A stretch of DNA of 64,000 nucleotides from Halichoerus grypus (taxonomy: Eukaryota; Chordata; Mammalia; Carnivora; Phocidae): the NCBI RefSeq assembly GCF_964656455.1, contig NC_135715.1, positions 81,322,414-81,386,413 of the forward strand. The letters run 5' to 3'. Below, one piece after another: positions 26,341-39,985 of the stretch. Each line of letters starts with the position of its first letter. Position 1 is the stretch's first letter. The translations under genes were made by a program, and so were the position numbers. The notes beneath the pieces are model-generated. The model made no database searches, was not told where the DNA came from, and saw only the letters and a list, made by a program, of their open reading frames with translations.

Positions 26341-26561
26341 GGGCACCCTGGGTGGCTCAGTGGGTTAAGCATCCAACTCTTGATTTCAGCTTGGGTCATC
26401 AGGGTTGTGAGATCGAGGCCTGCGGGCAGGCTCCTCGCTGGGCATGGAGCCTGCTTAAAATTCTCTCTGGCCCTCTGCCCCTCCCAGCCACCCCACCCCC
26501 GCCCCCGCTCATGCACACTCGCATGCGTTCTCTCTCTCTCTCTCAAAAAAAAAAAAAAAAA
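26341..26561 (+). mobile_element. Older-type Can-SINE
   Basis: The head differs from its neighbours: TTAAGCATCCAACTCTTGAT, GGGTTGTGAGATCGAGGCC, GAGCCTGCTTAAAATTCTCT, a long CT-rich part, then an A tail. Imperfect duplication near GTTTTAATACAC (26328) and GTTTTAGTACAG (26562). This looks like an earlier subfamily shared more widely among carnivores. Confidence 0.9.
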
Positions 26562-27194
26562 GTTTTAGTACAGCATTGGAAGATCTTAAAATCATATATC
26601 CTAAACCAATACAGCATTGAAAATGACATATTCCTGAATCTAGTTGACTTCTAAAAAAGGAAGGTTATAGTATATCCATAAGTTGATTAATATATTTATG
26701 TTAGAGACTGAGCAGCCCTGGTATATTCTTATTTCTCTGGCTCCCTTTTCTGGCTAGATATATGCCAAGTCTAGCCCATTCAGCAGAGTTGGACAGGATT
26801 AATGTATTTGGTGGTTTCCTAATGTTAATGAAAATGTCAATGTTTCCACAAGGGATGTGCAAGTTCTGGGATTAGGCTGCTCTTGAGGCCATCTGCATCA
26901 TCTTTGTTGAACTCAACTTAAAGTTAAATTTTTCTTATTTTGTTTTGAAAACTCACATAAAAGAATAAACCACTTTTTCTAATTAATTTTCCTAATCCAT
27001 TTTCAAGTGTAGAAACTCATCTAAGTACTCAGTTATAAATTAGTAACTGAAATTTGATCAACAACTATAGAATTTTGGTTGACACCTGTTTATCATAAGA
27101 ATAACAAAAAAAGATCGACATGGAATTAATTCCAGCCTTTTGTTTTCGTTTTGTTTGAAAAAACAAACAAACAAAAAAAACACTTCACTGTCTT

Positions 27195-27396
27195 TTTTTT
27201 TTTTTTTTTTTTAAAGATTTTATTTATTTGACAGAGAGAGAGACAGCGAGAGAGGGAACACAAGCAGGGGGAGTGGGAGAGGGAGAAGCAGGCTTCCCGC
27301 TGAGCAGGGAGCCCGATGTGGGGCTCGATCCCAGGACCCTGGGATCGTGACCTGAGCCGAAGGCAGACGCTTAACGACTGAGCCACCCAGGCGCCC
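27195..27396 (-). mobile_element. Can-SINE, young
   Basis: Perfect duplication AACACTTCACTGTCTT at 27179-27194 and 27397-27412. The T run is long (about 20), so the copy is young. Confidence 0.97.
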
Positions 27397-27412
27397 AACA
27401 CTTCACTGTCTT

Positions 27413-29921
27413 AATCACATAGCATGTTCCAATAGTTTAAATCAACAATTTCAATTTACTACTCAGAACTTGGGGTGCTCAATTAAAATACATTCATTGC
27501 TTACATACACACAAGAGACTTTTTCTCTTAGATCTAATATTATTTGACTAATAGACTGAGAGAGCTCAGTTTCAGTCTGCATATGGCACTGTATATGAGA
27601 AAGCAAAATAACTAATGTTATGTTCCTATCTTAAGAACCTCATACAAAAATCTGAAGTCGGAATAGCAACAAATCAAGAAATTTGAGGACGATTATTTTC
27701 TTTGCTTCATGAACACATTATATATCTTCAAACTAATTTTCAATTGGATTTCTTTAAATATAAGTGAATTCTCCAAGAGCATCAAAAATGTTATTTTTGA
27801 TTCTGGCAAATATTTTACAGTACTTTATTTCATATGGAATGGAACATTGGTGTTTAGCTTTGTTCTCAAGAACCTAAGGGACGTTACTGAAGCAGGCAGC
27901 AGTTACGGGTAATCAAGTGTGTTTGTAAGTCCCCAGATGATTATTGTGCACTTTTTCTGGTGTGTCCTAAATATGAACCAAGAATCACCTACAGAATGTT
28001 TCTAAAAGAAATGCTAATTAGGATGAATTTCCCTCCCAAAATGAAACAGTAATAGCAATACTAGTCAAGCTTTAAAATACCTGTAAAAGGAGTAGATTTG
28101 AGTTGTATTGGACCTAACATGAAAGGCCTGTTTGCAGTTGCTGAGGAAATGGCATGTGTTGAGACCTGACAAATTAACTAGAGGCAAAAGCCAAATTTAA
28201 GATCAAAATGGTGTTTTATGTAAATCCAAGGAAAAACTTTGCAAGTTCCTTAAGATCATGGCATTGCAATAGCCACAAATTATTTACATTAAACAGAATT
28301 ATAACCACAATTCTGAACCAATCCATTTTTTAAAGACTTCAAGCCTGGCAAGTATTTTCATTTTTTCTCCCTCCCATAATGGTTGTAAAAGATTAAAACA
28401 AATGTTTTCAATTATACAGACTCTTTGAATCAACATTAATTTGTTTTCAAATGCATGTTGGTATCTATGTCATTAAAATAATAATGGCAATTGGTTTTCA
28501 TACTGAACAAAATAAGCAGCTATTTGAAACTATAACATTAGGCCATGCTTTTTCATAAGTTTATGCTTATTCAGTATCAAAGTTCAAATCTAAAAATAAA
28601 ATACGCCATCTATAGGTAATGGAGTAAAAACAAAATTTTGGAAGCTTTTAGAAAACTATTTTCTGATTGAGCACTACAGAGTATCCTAACTCTAAAAGAA
28701 ATACATTTATTTCAAATACTGCAGCGTACTTCATGCATCTCAAAGATTATGAACTTAATTTGTGGTATGTATAATAGAAATTGGGCAAGTTAACACATAC
28801 CGGAATTTTGTTGGCCGAAAGTATTAGAAAAATGGAATACTGGAACCTGAGAGAATTATATTTTACAAATTAAGAAACCAAGGCCCAAAGAGGTTAAGTG
28901 ATCTCCCTGAAAACAGTTTGTTCCTAGACACCCTCGCACAACACTAAAATCATTCTACATCCCAGTCAACTCCCTTTCTGCCTGCTGAGGTCTCCCTGTG
29001 AAGGAGAAATACCACAGAGAAGCAGTGGGACCTTGGGCCATAGAAAAGAAACCACAAAACATGTGAACACAGAGAGCAATGCTCTTCCAACTAGTTCTAT
29101 GCAAAGACTTTACACAGGACTGAAGCGCATGGAACCAATTTCCATTTCCTCACTTCCACATGTCTCCTAGCTAAACCTGACGTACTGGGGAGTGTCCTTT
29201 GGTCAAGACTCCATGCTGGCCTCTCTCACCCACTTCCTCTTCGACAATAGCTATTATTCACAGCAGTCTCTCCAGGACTTCCTGGACAATCATAAGGCCT
29301 ACCCTTGGTATTAATTTGCCACCTTTAGCAACAAAAACTCCCAAAGCACCTCAATGTAAACATGAATACAAAAAACAGTACTGAACTGAAGCTTCACTGT
29401 GTTTCATTACAGACCAAGTTAGAAACTGGACTTCTGAAAGAGACTCTCCTTTATCTGTCTCTCAGTAGCGAACTCTATTAGTGTTACGTTCAGATGCATT
29501 TCACACTTTCTCACCTCTCTCATTTTGGTCATCCGTGGTCCTTCCATATGCAATGACCTCTTTAACTACCCTCCTTTTTTGAGAGAATTCCTACTAAGTC
29601 CATCAGGATGGCATTTTCTCCCACAATCAGATGTGACTGTTTCTTTCTCAAATTCCCTTTGCTCTTTGTATATTTTTAGCACCTTTTATTTGAATCTGAC
29701 TAATATGATAGTAATTTCCATGGTTATCTAATCCACTCTACCAAATTTAGGGTTTCTTACGACATTTTGTGTGTCCATATTCCACAAATCAAAGGAGCAT
29801 TTTACAGAGTTTACTTCTTTATTAATGAAGTTGGGAAATATTCCGCATTTTGTTGCTGTAATATTTATTAAGTAATTAGAGTATCCAGGAATATGAATTC
29901 ACGGGCTGTATCAGGGAAGGT
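27413..29921. other. Intron, largely unassigned
   Basis: No exon was recognised. A short reversed MIR core is at about 28860-28915 (AAATTAAGAAACCAAGGCCC, AGAGGTTAAGTGATCTCCCT). Confidence 0.5.
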
Positions 29922-30115
29922 GAGTTCTCAAAGTGCGGGCTCTGAAGCACCTCAGCATCTGATGGTAACTTGTTAGAAATGCAAATTCTTGGTCCCCACC
30001 CCAGACCTACTGAATTCAGAAACTCTAAGGGGCCCAACAGTGTAAAACCTGTACAATCGCCTTTTAACAGAATCTTCACGTGATTCTAATGCATGCTCAA
30101 GTTGGACAACCACTG
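29922..30115 (+). mobile_element. MER5A DNA transposon (hAT-Charlie, non-autonomous)
   Basis: Nearly full-length, about 190 bp: TTCTCAAAGTGCGGGCTCTG, TTGTTAGAAATGCAAATTCT, CCACCCCAGACCTACTGAAT, GTGATTCTAATGCATGCTCA, ending ACAACCACTG. Old, but every block is present. Confidence 0.9.
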
Positions 30116-30973
30116 GGTGAGGTTATGTTGCCGTAATAAAATTTCAATGGCTTTCAACATTTTTTTTTCTTGCTCATGTTACATGTCAAACAAGGGTTGG
30201 CAATGGCTCGTCTTATAGGTCATTTTTATTTCAGACGTTAGGGTGAGGAAGAAGCATCTATCAGATCTGCTGGTTGTCAGAGCAGAGAAGAAAAGAGAAT
30301 ATAGGACACTATGTTCTGACTCAAAACTTCTGCTCATAAGTAAGCATAAATCATTTCCACTCTTATTTTATTAGTCAAGGCAAAGCTAAGGCCTGGCATG
30401 AGGCCAATAGGATAGGGAGGAGCAGCAAAGGTTTCTGAACAATAACACAGTCTACCATACGGGCCAGGTATATTATTCTTGAAGATCAATTGTATTTGTT
30501 TATTACATTTAAGGAAATTCAAAGCACAATTCCCCCTTTCCTCCCAAATCCTACCATCATTTAGTTTTTTTCATAGTAACTTTAATATCTCACTTTAAAT
30601 AATCCTAAAATCTTTTGGTATTCGTTTCAGAAATAGGCTTATCTAAAACATACTAATTAGTATTTTACATATATGCATAAACGTGTGTGTGTGTATGTGT
30701 CCTAGGCTCCATTTTTTCCTATTTATTAAAGCATTCAGGAAGTTAACATTGTTCAATTATGTATCCCAAGTGCCTACAGCAATGCATAACATATTAGTCA
30801 CTCAAAAGATATATGTTGAAAGAGAGAAATTTTTATCTGTGTAGTAACTGATAACATCATACTTCATATATTTCTAATTGGGTACCAACTTTTTTGGATT
30901 CTTTTTTTTAACAGCAATTCTGGAGTTTGGGGGTTTTTCACATTCAGTTTCTAAAGAAATTTGTGTATATTTT
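30116..30973. other. Intron, unassigned
   Basis: No element was assigned; there is a short TG run near 30685-30700. Confidence 0.5.
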
Positions 30974-31175
30974 TTGAGAAACTTTTTAAAAAAGATTTTA
31001 TTTATTTTGAGAGAAAGAGAGAGAGAGAGCACGAGCAATGGAGAGGGGCAGAGGGGGAGGGAGAAGCAGACTCCCCGCTGAGGAGGGAGCCTGACCTGGG
31101 GCTCGATTCCATGACTCCGGGATCAACACCTGAGCCAAAGGCAGATGCATAGCTGACTGAGCCACCCAGGTGCCC
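30974..31175 (-). mobile_element. Can-SINE
   Basis: Reverse-oriented copy; the diverged head (CTCGATTCCATGACTCCGGG) suggests moderate age. Imperfect duplication AGAAATTTGTGTATATTTT (30955-30973) and AGAAATTTGTATATGTTTA (31176-31194). Confidence 0.94.
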
Positions 31176-31338
31176 AGAAATTTGTATATGTTTAAATTAG
31201 CTACCCTGACACTTATTAACAACTTCCAATGATTGTCCTTAATATCAATTTGTATTAATTTTTTATACTGATAATTTGGCATGAATTTATATAGACATAA
31301 ATATGCATAAGTAAGTCTAAAATATGAGTCGCTCATCT

Positions 31339-31453
31339 TTTTTTAATTTTTTTTTTTTTTTTTAAGTAGGCTCAATACCCAACATGGGGTTTGAAATCAT
31401 GACCCTGAGATCAAGAGTTGCATGCTCTATAGATTGAACCAGCCAGGTGCCCC
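31339..31453 (-). mobile_element. Short older-type Can-SINE
   Basis: The reverse complement begins GGGGCACCTGGCTGGTTCAA, then GCATGCAACTCTTGATCTCA and TGTTGGGTATTGAGCCTACT, going straight into an A run. It lacks the CT-rich body, as in older short subfamilies. Confidence 0.88.
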
Positions 31454-31614
31454 TAGAGCTATTTTAAATACCTCAAATGCAATGTAAGTGACTGTAATGT
31501 AAAACTATCAAGTCTAAAAGGCAGGACTGGGACGCTGATATAGTTAGCTTGTTAATTTACTAGGATCTGTACCTGAGTAAAAAAAGTAAGACCATAAAGT
31601 TTGTAGATTGGGGC

Positions 31615-32175
31615 ATTATTCACACTCATTCATCATTCATTCACTTATTCACACATTCAATATTTCACAAATATTTACTCTGAGTTGACTATGTAGCAGG
31701 CAGGTTGCCAAGTGCTGGGAATAGCTATTTTCCCTGTTTTCCAGAAGTTCCCCATCCAGTGGGGTATACATATAAGTGAAAAGTGCTACAATATTACAGA
31801 AAGTGTATCAATATAAGGGACACAGTGTTTATAGGAGCACAAAGGAAGGGTGCCTAGCCTTGGCTTTGTCATGGAAGGCTAGCCAGAAAAATGCCATATT
31901 TAAGGTGGTATGTAAAGGAAGAAGGGGAAGAAGAAAGCAGGGAGAGACAGTATCTATAAGATTTAGAGAAAAGAGAACATTGAGTATTTTGGGAACTGAG
32001 GAAGTTTAATGTAACTGGAGCCTGGAGACAAGGAAGCAGAGTGGAGGGAGACTGGCACAGGCCAGACCACCCCAAATTGAGTTTGAAATTTACCTATAAG
32101 GCAAAAGGCCCTATGCTCCACAAGAATGACATGACCAGATTTGTGTTTAACAATGATATTCCAAGTGGAGTTTTC
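31615..32175 (-). mobile_element. L2 3' region, old
   Basis: Reverse L2: ACAAATATTTACTCTGAGTT, GGTTGCCAAGTGCTGGGAAT, GCTAGCCAGAAAAATGCCA, GAATGACATGACCAGATTTG, in family order. Confidence 0.7.
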
Positions 32176-32483
32176 AGGACCTACTACTGAATCTCATCTC
32201 ATTATTTACTTCTAAATTAATCTAATTTAGTAATATTTGTTTAAACTTTGTAAATGTCAACTTACAAACTGAATTCTGTTGAAAGCAACAGATATTAAAG
32301 CCATCTAAAAACTTATATTGTTCTTTAAGATAATAGATTAAACCACACATCAACTTTAAGACAGATTTTTAATATCTTTTGATAGATTAACAAATTAGTT
32401 TAAAAATAATAACTCCTTTCAAAACCACAACTAAATACAGACATAAAGTATGAAACTTAATGACACTATAAAATCAAGGTCAT

Positions 32484-32692
32484 GGGGCGCCTGGGTGGCT
32501 CAGTCAGTTGGGCGTCTGCCTTCGGCTCAGGTCATGATCCCAGAGTCCTGGGATCTAGCCTCGCATCGGGCTCTGTGCTCAGCAGGGAGCCTGCTTCTCC
32601 CTCTCCCTCTGCCTGCCTGTCTGCCTGCTTGTGATCTCTTTCTCTCTCTCTCTGTCAAATAAATAAATAAAATCTTTAAAATAAATAAATAA
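32484..32692 (+). mobile_element. Can-SINE
   Basis: Perfect duplication ATAAAATCAAGGTCAT at 32468-32483 and 32693-32708. The tail has grown into (AAAT)n. Confidence 0.97.
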
Positions 32693-33529
32693 ATAAAATC
32701 AAGGTCATTAACACTAGCTGTTGCAGTAAACAAGCCAAAAAATCTCAGTGCTTTAACATAATGAAGACCGATTACTTGCTTGTCACCATCCAAGTAGGAA
32801 TTCATCTAGACTGTCTCTGCCTCAGAGAGTAACCTCACTTCTGGCAACCATAATGGAGTTCTAGATATTGCTCTGTGTGTATATGATTAATAAAGTCACA
32901 TCATTTATTGTGGGAACAGGGAAGGATGATGAAAACTAAGACTACCAATGAGTCATTTCAGACGAAGTTATATACTTTTGTGTAACTAACACCATATCCA
33001 GAGAACTATGAAGCAATCCTTATTCTTCTACACATTCATTTGTTTGTCCCACAATTATTAAGCACTGAGGCAGCAGAGTTAAAAGGGGAGGGCTACAGAA
33101 TCAGACAAGCAAGTTGTATAAATCCTGTGTCTGTTTACAGGTAAAATGCAAAAAATAGCACCAACTTCATATAATTATTATACTAAGTGCTCAATATCAC
33201 CTATTACTACTGCTTCTGTTATTACTGTGAAGTTACAAACTACAAAGGTGAGTGTATGGTAGTTCCTGTCCTCAGTAGTGGGAGGACTATAAAGAAAATG
33301 TAATAATCCCTACCCATGTCAAACTCATCAGCTTAAACCCTAAGTTGAAAGATCGAGCCACGAATAGCAAGAGGGAATGGGACAGCATCTGCCAGGACAT
33401 TAACACCATTATCTAAAAGGTCCAACATTACAGCCCTCCCTCCAAAGATACAAAGATATAATCACGTTATAACCTAATTATTTACAAATCTGGGACAATA
33501 CATATGACATAAACTGTCAAATGAAAAGT

Positions 33530-33830
33530 TGACTGGACCTGGAAAGGATTCCACAGACATATGAATGCGTAAACTGTGGCATATAAGGGAACATTACTCA
33601 GCAGTGAAAAAAAACGAACTGGTGATATACTCAACAGAACAGATGAATCTCAAAAAAATGTGGAGGAGAAGCCAGACCCAACACTGTATACTGTGTGATT
33701 CTACTTATATGAAATTCTAGGGAAAGAATCTCATTTATAGTGACAGGAAGCAGATCGGCATTTCCCTGGTACCAGGGATGGGGTAAGGGTAGGAAGTGAC
33801 TGCAAAACTGAATGCACAAGAGAACTCGTA
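33530..33830 (+). mobile_element. Ancient L1 3' end (L1M-type)
   Basis: AACTGTGGCATATAAGGGAA, CATTACTCAGCAGTGAAAAA, CAGATGAATCTCAAAAAAAT, TACTTATATGAAATTCTAGG and CCCTGGTACCAGGGATGGGG follow the ORF2 end and 3' UTR of an old mammal-wide L1, not the carnivore type. Confidence 0.8.
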
Positions 33831-36775
33831 GAGACTAATGATTAAATCACTTGACCTCAGAGGGCTTCCGTTTCCTCAAATGTAAAATCACATAGTATGA
33901 CTTCCCGTAAGAGCACTGCTGTGGGACATAGAGTTAGGTCTGAAACAGAGAAGGTGCTCAATACATTGTTCCTGCCTGGGGTTTTGTTGGTGGTCTTTTG
34001 GGAGGAGACGGGGAAAGCGCCAGAGGGTTTGAGCATCGTAACACATAGCTTTCTAAACACAGGATTAAATGCCTGCAATTAAAGAGTTATAAAAATCTCA
34101 AAACTACTCACTGAACACAGAATTTATCATCCTTTAGGCATTATAATTTTAAGATGACAAAAACCAGCAAATCAACCTCAGGGAGGGAAATGAGTGACAA
34201 AAGACAGAAAAGATGGAGCACTAGGGGAGGGTGTGGAGGAGAAGGGGCTCCTGAAGTCTTCTTAATCCCTTCTAAGAGGATCTCATGGGAAATCCTAAGT
34301 TTGATGGCTCTGACCAGCCTTAGAACTCCACTTCTGCAAATATTTTGGGGGGATTGAGTTGAGTAATGGAGGGAAGAAAAAGGGACTGTTTGCAGGGATA
34401 CCCTGATATTTTTTGAGAAACTTTAGAAAGGGATGTTTTACTTTCCCCCAAGCTTTATTAAAAGTAAAATTCTACACAGATAAAAAACTAAAATAAAAAG
34501 GTTTTAATTCATCAAACTACTTGGAAAAATGAAGTTTTTTTTTAACACACACACAAAACACAATGAATTTATATGCAAACAGTCTTCTTTACCTCAAAAA
34601 CAAAAACCAACCCTATCTGACCAGCCTGAATGAGGAACAAGCAGTTTTGCAACACAGTTCAGTAAACAAACAGTAAAGCCATCTGGAAGGTATTTCTGAG
34701 ATATCAATCATGTGGCATTGATAATTTAGAAATGCAAGAGAAAGGAAAGACAGCTATTCTCACTTGAGCAGTGTTTCACTTACTGGAGCCAACAACATTA
34801 ATGACTTAGAATGGTCTTAAGGTTATCATGAATTTCGACAGAAATGACTGGTTCATCTACAAATAGGTCGAGAGATATATATGTTCTGCTATAGTGAGAG
34901 GTTAACTCTTTTCTTTCTAGTGAACATTCTTCTCCCAGTTTAGACTCCATAATTAATTTATGATAAGCCAGAGTCTGAGATTCTCATTTTTAGTTCTGGC
35001 TCTTTGACTAAACAGTTAACAAAACCTTAAACAGAAACATACGGAGATTCTCAGCCTTAGTTTCTCCAAGTATAAAATGAAAGGACTGAATTGAACGGTC
35101 CTTCAGATTCTGCAAAACTTAAAAATTCTGATGCAAATTATCCACAAATTTTTATGATTTGCTCAAACCTGATACAGTCCCAGTTTGATTCTAGGTTTCG
35201 AAGTAAAACCAAAGTAAAAAACCAAATCAATACCAAATTTGTATGAGGTGCACTGGAACATATTCTAGAGACCACTGAAGATACCTTCTTTGTTCTAAGT
35301 AGAAAAAATATTATATAATTAACACTCTACCCAAAGTAAAAAAACTTCTAATACCAACTAAATAGTCAAATGGTCAAAATCATATTTTACCTTCAAGGGC
35401 TTATCTATTTCTGTATTAGTCCATCATATTTCCATATGTGGAAATTATCTGAGCTCTGTTGAATTAAGTACTATAGCAAATAACCAGGGTATACTGCTTA
35501 CAGTACCATCTACATTTTTTATAAGCTGACTTTCTGCAACATACTCTTGCTTTTACCAGTTTTGAAAGGTGAAACATTCATGTGCAACATTTTACAGGAA
35601 AATATTGTAGAGTATTTAATGTGTATATAATCTAATATTTAGCAAGAAAATATCTCAGAACATTTAACAAACCTCCACTGGGAAATGTTTAAGAATATAT
35701 TAAAAAGCTGACAAGATTTATATACACACACAGTTTTAGGATTACCTATGTTCTGCTTTAAAGATGGCAAAACTGATGTATGGGCACACCTAAGTAATTC
35801 TAATTACATCTTAATTCCCTCCTAAATACCATCCTAGCTAATGTCTGTTCCTTATAGTTTTTTTATTTTCCTTCGCATATGTAAACTGAGATGCTGGGGA
35901 GTCAAAAGCAGTAACAGTATTTAAAAATGCAGAAAGTACTTTCTTTTCAGTGCTACATGATTAGGGGGCCCTGTGGAGCTTGGTAGTAGGGGAAAATGGG
36001 AGGAAAACTTTAAAATCCAAACTAGCTTGGCTTTTCTCACTATGAGACTCTAACTTGGTGAAAAATGTATTTTGTCTTCCAACAAGTTTGTATGTGTGGG
36101 CTATATTTTAGGTTTTCAGTATCCTGCCAGACAAATACTTAATACACAGAGTGGTTTTTTTTTTTTTAATTTTTGGTAACAGTATATCAACACTCCACAT
36201 TCTTAGAGTTAGTCCAGTACCCTTTCCTAGAACATATAGTCACCCAACAGCCAAGTGGCTAATAGGCAGGCTTTGGCCTTAAGGAGCCTGTATCGGTTGC
36301 TAGAACTTAAAGATGGGAATTTACTTTGACTTCAAGCCATGCCTTGTTCTGCATCTCATTTTTGTAGAAGAAAGGGAAGGAAATTCAAGCTTCAGAGGCA
36401 AAATTCCAAGAGGCTAAAGAGGAGGGAGAATTAAGTGAAAGTACAAAAGACAATCACACAGTAGGATAAAAGAATTATAATATTCTGGTATTTAGTTTGA
36501 AATAAAATTACCCAATGTAATAATAACACTTCACATAACTTTCTTTTTTAAGTAGAAAAATTGTAGAGGTCTGAACGTGGAGATAAGAGCTTCTCAAATA
36601 TTCATTCATGTAAATGAAAGAGAAAATGAAGAAGAAAGAGGTTAAGGGTTATTTGTTCTAGAAATACAACAGATGCCTCTTTTCTCCTTAAGGGAAAAAA
36701 GATTTCTTTAGAAACCTGTGCACTTAGAAATCATATTTTATAAATGTCTTGTCCGGCCTTCTTTAGTATGAGAAC
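33831..36775. other. Intron, mostly unassigned
   Basis: A weak MIR-like stretch lies at about 34990-35125 (CTCAGCCTTAGTTTCTCCAA, AAAATGAAAGGACTGAATTG). Nothing else was recognised. Confidence 0.45.
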
Positions 36776-37246
36776 ATGGACTTGAAAATACGGTATTTCT
36801 TTCTCAAGAGTCCATTCATTCCTGCCACAAATTCTACACTGGAGTCCATAGAGCACATTTGCCATAAGACTTCGAAAGCACAAAGTATCCGGCATCTTTT
36901 GGCCGTTCCAAAAACGAAGTCAGCAAGTCAGGAGGGAAGAATGGACTGGTGGAACCTAAGAGACATGTATGGGGTAGAACACGAGGGAGCTAATAAGCAG
37001 AAAAGCATGGACAGAGAGGAAAGCTTTGAGGGAAGCACGCAGATTGTCATAAGCCACATTTGTGAAGACATTTCAAGTGAGTCTGGAGTTAGCCCTGAAA
37101 GGCACAGCATAATTCACAAATTTACAATTACCATTTTAGCTTTGCCTACCCGTAACGGAAGTAGCTGGCTGAAGAGTGAGAGCCAGGTCCTAAGGGAATG
37201 TGGGAAAGAAAACCAGACACTGAGAGGGTTTCACTTTGAGTGTTGA
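36776..37246 (+). other. Open frame of 156 codons outside known repeats, probably non-coding
   Basis: The longest open frame that I could not assign to a repeat. The ATG context is favourable (AACATGG). The translation has no signal peptide, no membrane segment and no family I recognise. It runs antisense inside a TMEM135 intron. A chance ORF in a less AT-rich patch is the most likely explanation. Confidence 0.2.
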
Positions 37247-37559
37247 GCAGCTTTCAGACCTGAAAGTTCTGTTGGCATTTTTAGCTCGGGAAAGGAAGGC
37301 CTTCTGAATTACCACCACCCTCCTTCCACCCACTCTAAAGACCGGTCTAGAGATCTATGTTTCCCAAAACAGTACAAAATTCATTTCATAAACATCGTAT
37401 CTGGTATCCTTGTTTAAAAACACTCAAATTTCATTTAGTTTCACTAGTACACTGGAGACCAACTCTATCTACATTGTTAGCATAGAACTCAAGCACCCAA
37501 AGTAAATAGTGCTTACCAAACAATGGTCTGGGGTGGGGGGGAATGCAGATAAACAATAA

Positions 37560-37755
37560 GGAGAGACTTGAATTACTTGAAAGCAAGTTACTTAATGGCC
37601 TGGCCCGAAGTTCCTTTCTCTATAAGATAGGAGGAAAAAACAAAACTCCCTTAAAAAATTGTAGTGAACATGAAATAAAATGAGGTAACATAAAATCATC
37701 TATCAAGAGCAGTGCCTGGCACATGATAAGTATTCAGTATGTGTTGGGTTCCCCC
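37560..37755 (+). mobile_element. MIR SINE, old
   Basis: GAAGTTCCTTTCTCTATAAG, TGAAATAAAATGAGGTAACA, AGCAGTGCCTGGCACATGAT and AAGTATTCAGTATGTGTTGG, in MIR order. Confidence 0.7.
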
Positions 37756-38124
37756 TTCACCTAGGGTCTTGTATTCTTCAATATGTGGTGCTCTCCCTTC
37801 CCCCACTCTTGGTATTTGGAACTTTTCTCTCAATCTATGATCTCGGCTATTAAAAATCTACATGCAAATCCCAAGTGATGCTTTCATTTTGTGAGCAATA
37901 AGATATTTGCTCTATTTTTCCTTTATAACCATAGTTTCTTAGAAGGACTAAAGATCGTGGAAACACAAATATCAATGGATGAGAGAAAGAGAAGACCTAA
38001 AATAATAATAGGAGTAAATAGCAAGGAATAAAGGACACTAGGAAAGGACAGTACCCTTGAAGTCGAATGCTGTCAAGAAGGTTAAAAGGAAAATATTTCT
38101 GAATAAGAACATGGGTAAGTGGTA

Positions 38125-38290
38125 ACAATATTTACATAATGTTTTATTGGAGCCTCATAATATCCATTTTACAGATAAAAAGATTGAGGTTTAGGAAGAC
38201 AATTGTCTTGTCTAGGATTGTTAAGTTAGTAAGTTATTAGATGAGGAACCAGAATTAGAATCTAAGACTTTTCACTCTAAATCCTATATT
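38125..38290 (-). mobile_element. MIR SINE, old
   Basis: GAGCCTCATAATATCCATTT, TACAGATAAAAAGATTGAGG, and GATGAGGAACCAGAATTAGA follow a reversed MIR. Confidence 0.7.
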
Positions 38291-38737
38291 CATTCATTCT
38301 ATTATCCATTCTAGACCTAATGAAGACAGAACTCAAACTCTGAGAAGTCAAAAGTTTTGGATGGAAAAATGCGATCACTAGATAAAATCAATAAATGTGA
38401 GGTTTTTAACAATAAAATGATGAAGAAAGGCATGATAACAGCTTACCAGGTAGAAAGATCCAACTTCAGAAATGAGAAAATTTAGGCATAATAAAAAGTT
38501 TAAAGGTGAAATTCTCCAAAGCGAAGAAGTTTGGTTTATGCCCTGAGAAACAGAAAGGATTTTCCAAGAGCTCTACATTCCAAAGTAACATACTGTAAAA
38601 GTCCTCAATAGAGACAGCAATATCATAACAATCAAAAATAAAATGACGGCTCCATAGTCAATCAGGACATCAATCAGAATCACCACAATGCTGGGAACAG
38701 AAGGATCCATAGAGATCATCTCTAGTCTTATATCTGC

Positions 38738-39062
38738 TAAAGTATCACTGTCCAACAGAAATATAATGCAAGCTATGTGTATATAATTTTAAATCTGCTA
38801 ATGGCCATATATTAAAAAGAAAAGTGAAAGATGAGAAATTAATTTCAATAATATATTTTACATAACCCAATATATCTAAGATATATCATATCAACAAATA
38901 ATCAACATAAAAGAATTATTAGTGAGATATTTACACCTTTTTCTGCACTAAGTCTTCAAAATCTCGTGTGTGCTTTATACTTATAGCACACTAAATTTGG
39001 ACTAGCCCCATTTCAAGTGCTCGAGAGCTGTATGTGGCTGGTGGCTACCATACAGAACAATG
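38738..39062 (+). mobile_element. Old DNA-transposon-like repeat (MER type, family unsure)
   Basis: Matches a widespread mammalian repeat running from CACTGTCCAACAGAAATATA through ACATAACCCAATATATCTAA and GGACTAGCCCCATTTCAAGT to GTGGCTGGTGGCTACCATAC. The ends look like decayed inverted termini. I am sure of the repeat nature but not of the family. Confidence 0.6.
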
Positions 39063-39985
39063 AACTTCTACATAATCACAAAAGTAACGACAGCCTGCGT
39101 ATGTTAAGTGACTTTCTAAAGATTAAAATTAATACTGTGATAATAGAATGTGAGATACAACTTTCTTCTCTTCATTGATATTAGAACCATGAAAACCTCA
39201 TAGAAATCCATACTAAGTTAATGTGACCATACGGTAGTTCAGGGGGTGGTTATTGATCAATTGAACCCAGTAAGATTATGATTACAGACATATATTTTTA
39301 GTGCTGGTATATAATTTTCAAGGGGGGCTTTTCTTCTAAGGATTATAGTCAACAAGGAAACAATCACAAATGACCTTTCTAAAAAGTAAGCTGATAAGTA
39401 ACCTGATATAGTGTCATGAGAAGTATATTATAACTGGGACTTCACATAAAAACAGAATTGAGATTTTTACAGATGCTCTCTCAGGTATGTATGATCTGAA
39501 TATGATAAAACTGAAAGCTTATCTAAAAAAAACCAACAACTTTTGAAAGTCAACAGAAATCTGTAGTCTTAAGAATAATGATGGCCAATACCTTTCCAGA
39601 AAATGTTATTGTGTAGAACTTTTAACATTTGTAGCATTATGAAGGAAGATATGCAACTCTACTTTAATAATAAACAGAAGAGTCTGACAAGTCATGTAAG
39701 TCAAAACTATATGTTTGAAACTGCTTACATTTTGGTGAAAAAAATAAGAAGGCAAGAATTCATGCAAAAAATTCGGGTATGATAAATCATGTGGTAAATA
39801 TGAATAGAAGTTTGTCTCTTCACATTATTAGAGGTTATAATTTCTGAATCAGAAGCACTAAGGAAATGTTCTTTTGATATATACTGTGGCACTTTTCTTG
39901 GAGTGAATTCTGATTTGATTAATTGAAATTAGAAAAGCACAAGTAATTAAAAAAAACCCTTCCTTCCTTAAAACTAGCCATTTTT

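Noticed and set aside
30998..31336. 112-codon minus-strand ORF and similar ORFs containing GAWVAQS or LPSAQVMIPGSWDRAPH
   Set aside because: These are translations of Can-SINE copies and recur wherever a SINE occurs.
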